From: Bacteroidota bacterium
GTDB lineage: Bacteria > Bacteroidota > Bacteroidia > Palsa-965
Assembly (NCBI GenBank): GCA_020402865.1
Contig: JADBYT010000018.1
Location: 1-64,000, forward strand
Direction of reading: 5' to 3'
DNA: 64,000 bases
The notes beneath the pieces were generated by a model. The model worked only from the letters and a program-made list of their open reading frames with translations. It was not told the origin of the DNA and made no database searches. Numbering within the stretch: the stretch's first letter is position 1; the number at the start of each line of letters is the position of its first letter. Below are positions 62,404-64,000 of this stretch, in pieces. The position numbers and the translations under genes are program-made.

Positions 62404-62664
62404 ATGAAGAAGCGAGGCCCCAGGCGTAAATCAGGTATTTCCGATCCGGCAATTGTGCAGCTTGGAAAACGGATACGTGATTTGCGCAAAGCCGCCGGTT
62501 ATAGTAGTCACGAAACATTTGCCTACGAACACAATATTGCCCGCGCGCAATACCTTGCCTACGAGCATGGCCGCGATTTGCAGTTCAGTAACCTCTTACG
62601 CATTGTACGCGCGCACCGTATGAGTCTGGCCGATTTTTTTGCCGAAGGTTTTGAAGAAGAATAA
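62404..62664 (+). CDS. small XRE-family helix-turn-helix regulator
   Basis: Start at 62404 (MKKRGPRRKSGI), because the four codons before it add nothing. The 86-residue product is one HTH_XRE domain: LGKRIRDLRKAAGYS, then HETFAYEHNIARAQYLAYEHGRD (recognition helix) and FSNLLRIVRAHRMSLADFF. It is a free-standing DNA-binding protein, as often paired with mobile or toxin genes, though none is seen here. A good terminator follows. Confidence 0.85.
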   Translation: MKKRGPRRKSGISDPAIVQLGKRIRDLRKAAGYSSHETFAYEHNIARAQYLAYEHGRDLQFSNLLRIVRAHRMSLADFFAEGFEEE

Positions 62665-62696
62665 ACAGCTTGCACAGGACCCGATCTGTGAATAAA

Positions 62697-62740
62697 TGTT
62701 CCCGGTCGTCGCCAGTAAGATGTGCCGGGAACGTTTTTTT
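62697..62740 (+). terminator. terminator after XRE gene
   Basis: GTTCCCGG (62698-62705) and CCGGGAAC (62725-62732) form an 8-bp stem with a 19-base loop, then GTTTTTTT. Confidence 0.8.
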
Positions 62741-62747
62741 ATAACGT

Positions 62748-63356
62748 TTACGGCCAGAAAACGGTAAGCCCCAGAAACCAGTCGCCGCGCCATTCGCGGG
62801 CCTGACTCTGGTAAATGCGCAGCAGACTTTGCTCGTGCCTTAGAAAAAGCAGGAGATGTTTTCCGCATTTCCAGCCGGCTTCGGGCAAGAGCGTGAATGA
62901 AATTCCATTGGAATAAAAGCGCGTCCACAGCGGCAACCTTGCATAAAAGCGGTTTGAGGCAAATGTACCTGAGGCAAACACAAGCGGTTCGGCGCTGCTG
63001 GTGGCTTCGCTGCGTTCGTCATTCACCAGCCGCAGGCGGATATCGGCTCCGGCTCCGGCCGCAAAGCCAAACGGCGAAGCGGCAGATGTAAAGCGGTAGC
63101 TGGCCAGCGGTGTAATATCGTATGCCGTTTTACTGAAAATCCAGTAAGCTCCGTATGAACGCAGTCTCACCGAAAGCTGCACGGGCATACGCTTCAGCTC
63201 AGGCGCTGTGTATTGTACATTGGTGGCCGGATAAATGTAGCGGTTGCGCAAGGTGCCTGCATCATAACTCAGCTGGTGTGTATTGCGCAACACATTTTCC
63301 TGTGCAGGCAGTATCGTGCAAATCATCCACAACAAAAACAGCATTACTCCTTTCAT
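62748..63356 (-). CDS. exported beta-rich protein, possible outer-membrane barrel
   Basis: A 202-residue protein with a signal peptide (MKGVMLFLLWMICTILPAQE), then alternating strands (VQLSVRLRSYGAYWIF, FGFAAGAGADIRLRLV, NGISFTLLPEAGWK) and a C-terminal WFLGLTVFWP, ending in a hydrophobic strand as in small barrels. No family is recognised. Its start overlaps the end of the upstream lyase-like gene by 4 bases, so the two are co-expressed. Confidence 0.6.
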   Translation of the reverse strand: MKGVMLFLLWMICTILPAQENVLRNTHQLSYDAGTLRNRYIYPATNVQYTAPELKRMPVQLSVRLRSYGAYWIFSKTAYDITPLASYRFTSAASPFGFAAGAGADIRLRLVNDERSEATSSAEPLVFASGTFASNRFYARLPLWTRFYSNGISFTLLPEAGWKCGKHLLLFLRHEQSLLRIYQSQAREWRGDWFLGLTVFWP

Positions 63357-64000
63357 GGCGCCACCTCCTGATATGATTTACCCGTTTTCACTTCATCGAA
63401 ATACACCACTCCGTTTGCCTGCGGTGCCGTGCGCCCGCGATATTGCCCGAACTTGAAATAATTTCCGCCACGCGTATATAAATTGCGGCGGTAGAACCTG
63501 TAATCGGTACCGTTAAAAGGTGTAATCTGCGCACCATTCAGCCATACTTCCGTGTAGCCGGTTTCATCGTCGCTCCAGTACATGCGCGCCACTACATCAT
63601 ACCATTGTCCTTTAACCACCGGTTGTGCATTGCCCACCAGAAAAGGCTGTGCATTCAAACCCGGATCAGTATTCATTTTCAGTTCCAGCTTTCCGTTTAC
63701 ATACACCAGCGCCAGCGGCGGTGGTGATGCATTGAGATACGGTACCGGGGCCCAGTTTTCGCCCTGAATATAATTGGGCAAATCCTGCCACTGACACAGC
63801 AAATTGTATGCGCTGTCGCTGTAAGCCGTATCAATCAGAAAGCTGAAGGCATAAAATACTTCGCTGTGATAGCTGGCACAATGATACAGCGCCAGTTCGC
63901 TGCGATAACCATTAAATACAAAATCGTTTGGGCGCAGGGTATTTCGCAATGCATAGCTGCCTTTGCGCACGGGCTGATTTACAATTACAGTATTCACTGC
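63353..64000 (-). CDS. heparin lyase I-like polysaccharide lyase, N-terminus outside window
   Basis: The last 215 or so residues of a protein that runs off the right edge; an in-frame Met at 63997 is probably internal. The beta-jelly-roll signature of the polysaccharide lyase family (heparin lyase I type) is visible: EVFYAFSFLIDTAYSD, LLCQWQDLPN, GQWYDVVARMYWSDDE, GYTEVWLNGAQITPFNG and FKFGQYRG. Such enzymes or binding modules act on acidic glycans at the cell surface. Catalytic residues cannot all be assigned. It is co-transcribed with the barrel-like gene downstream. Confidence 0.7.
   Translation of the reverse strand, partial: AVNTVIVNQPVRKGSYALRNTLRPNDFVFNGYRSELALYHCASYHSEVFYAFSFLIDTAYSDSAYNLLCQWQDLPNYIQGENWAPVPYLNASPPPLALVYVNGKLELKMNTDPGLNAQPFLVGNAQPVVKGQWYDVVARMYWSDDETGYTEVWLNGAQITPFNGTDYRFYRRNLYTRGGNYFKFGQYRGRTAPQANGVVYFDEVKTGKSYQEVAP

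Noticed and set aside
1-64000. CRISPR array, tRNA or rRNA genes
   Set aside because: I looked for regular spaced direct repeats and for T-loop-like GTTCRANYC segments in gene-free stretches and found none I could fold; by eye only, so short tRNAs could be missed.

Overview
The window looks like a piece of a Bacteroidota chromosome. Two secreted proteins end in the C-terminal sorting domain of the type IX secretion system (genes ending at 33114 and 59632). Upstream regions lack Shine-Dalgarno runs and several carry the Bacteroidota -7 promoter box TAnnTTTG. Lipoproteins with a Cys at about residue 20, small outer-membrane barrels, a LytS/LytTR signalling cassette and a large alpha-2-macroglobulin-like protein also fit. 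No rRNA, tRNA or CRISPR array was recognised.

Layout. 1-284 is a join between a MoxR ATPase fragment and the tail of a superoxide dismutase. 299-3487 holds a small membrane protein, a HEAT-repeat protein, a pentapeptide-repeat protein, tatA and gatA. 3488-11146 is an accessory block of different composition: hairpin-rich DNA, an AT-rich EEP-fold nuclease-like gene, a 1654-residue beta-repeat protein of unknown function and a coiled-coil protein with three Vps62-like repeats. 11349-14477 has an MltD-type lytic transglycosylase, a J-domain membrane protein and a CapA-like phosphatase. 14701-20370 is an amplified module: a thioredoxin-fold lipoprotein (Omp28-like) followed by a small outer-membrane barrel whose mature N-terminus is a polylysine/arginine tract. 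Three lipoprotein copies are intact, two barrels are intact, one barrel is broken around a transposase relic, and one divergent CapA copy is decayed.

20454-26044 (minus) is an SMC-kleisin condensin operon of MksF-MksE-MksB type without the nuclease subunit of Wadjet systems. 26234-31851 has two STAS-like proteins, then two adjacent TPR histidine kinases and one LytTR response regulator. 32101-36782 has a secreted T9SS substrate, a RimB-RimK-deacylase operon for protein-tail glutamylation and an FAD oxidoreductase. 36868-43134 is one gene, an alpha-2-macroglobulin family protein of 2088 residues.

43201-56374 is mostly housekeeping: a GT-C-like membrane protein, a 7-TM protein, a sodium/solute symporter, an rRNA m5C methyltransferase, a histone H1-like protein, a lipoprotein, typA/bipA, a barrel-like protein, a DOPA-dioxygenase-family enzyme and a two-gene ABC export operon. 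56591-64000 has a large T9SS-secreted protein, secreted hypotheticals, a Crp/Fnr regulator, a small XRE regulator and the C-terminal part of a heparin-lyase-I-like protein running off the end.

The best candidates for undescribed biology are (a) the giant beta-repeat protein with its Vps62-repeat partner (5176-11146) and (b) the repeated thiol-lipoprotein / polybasic-barrel module (14701-20370). Functions proposed for both are inference.
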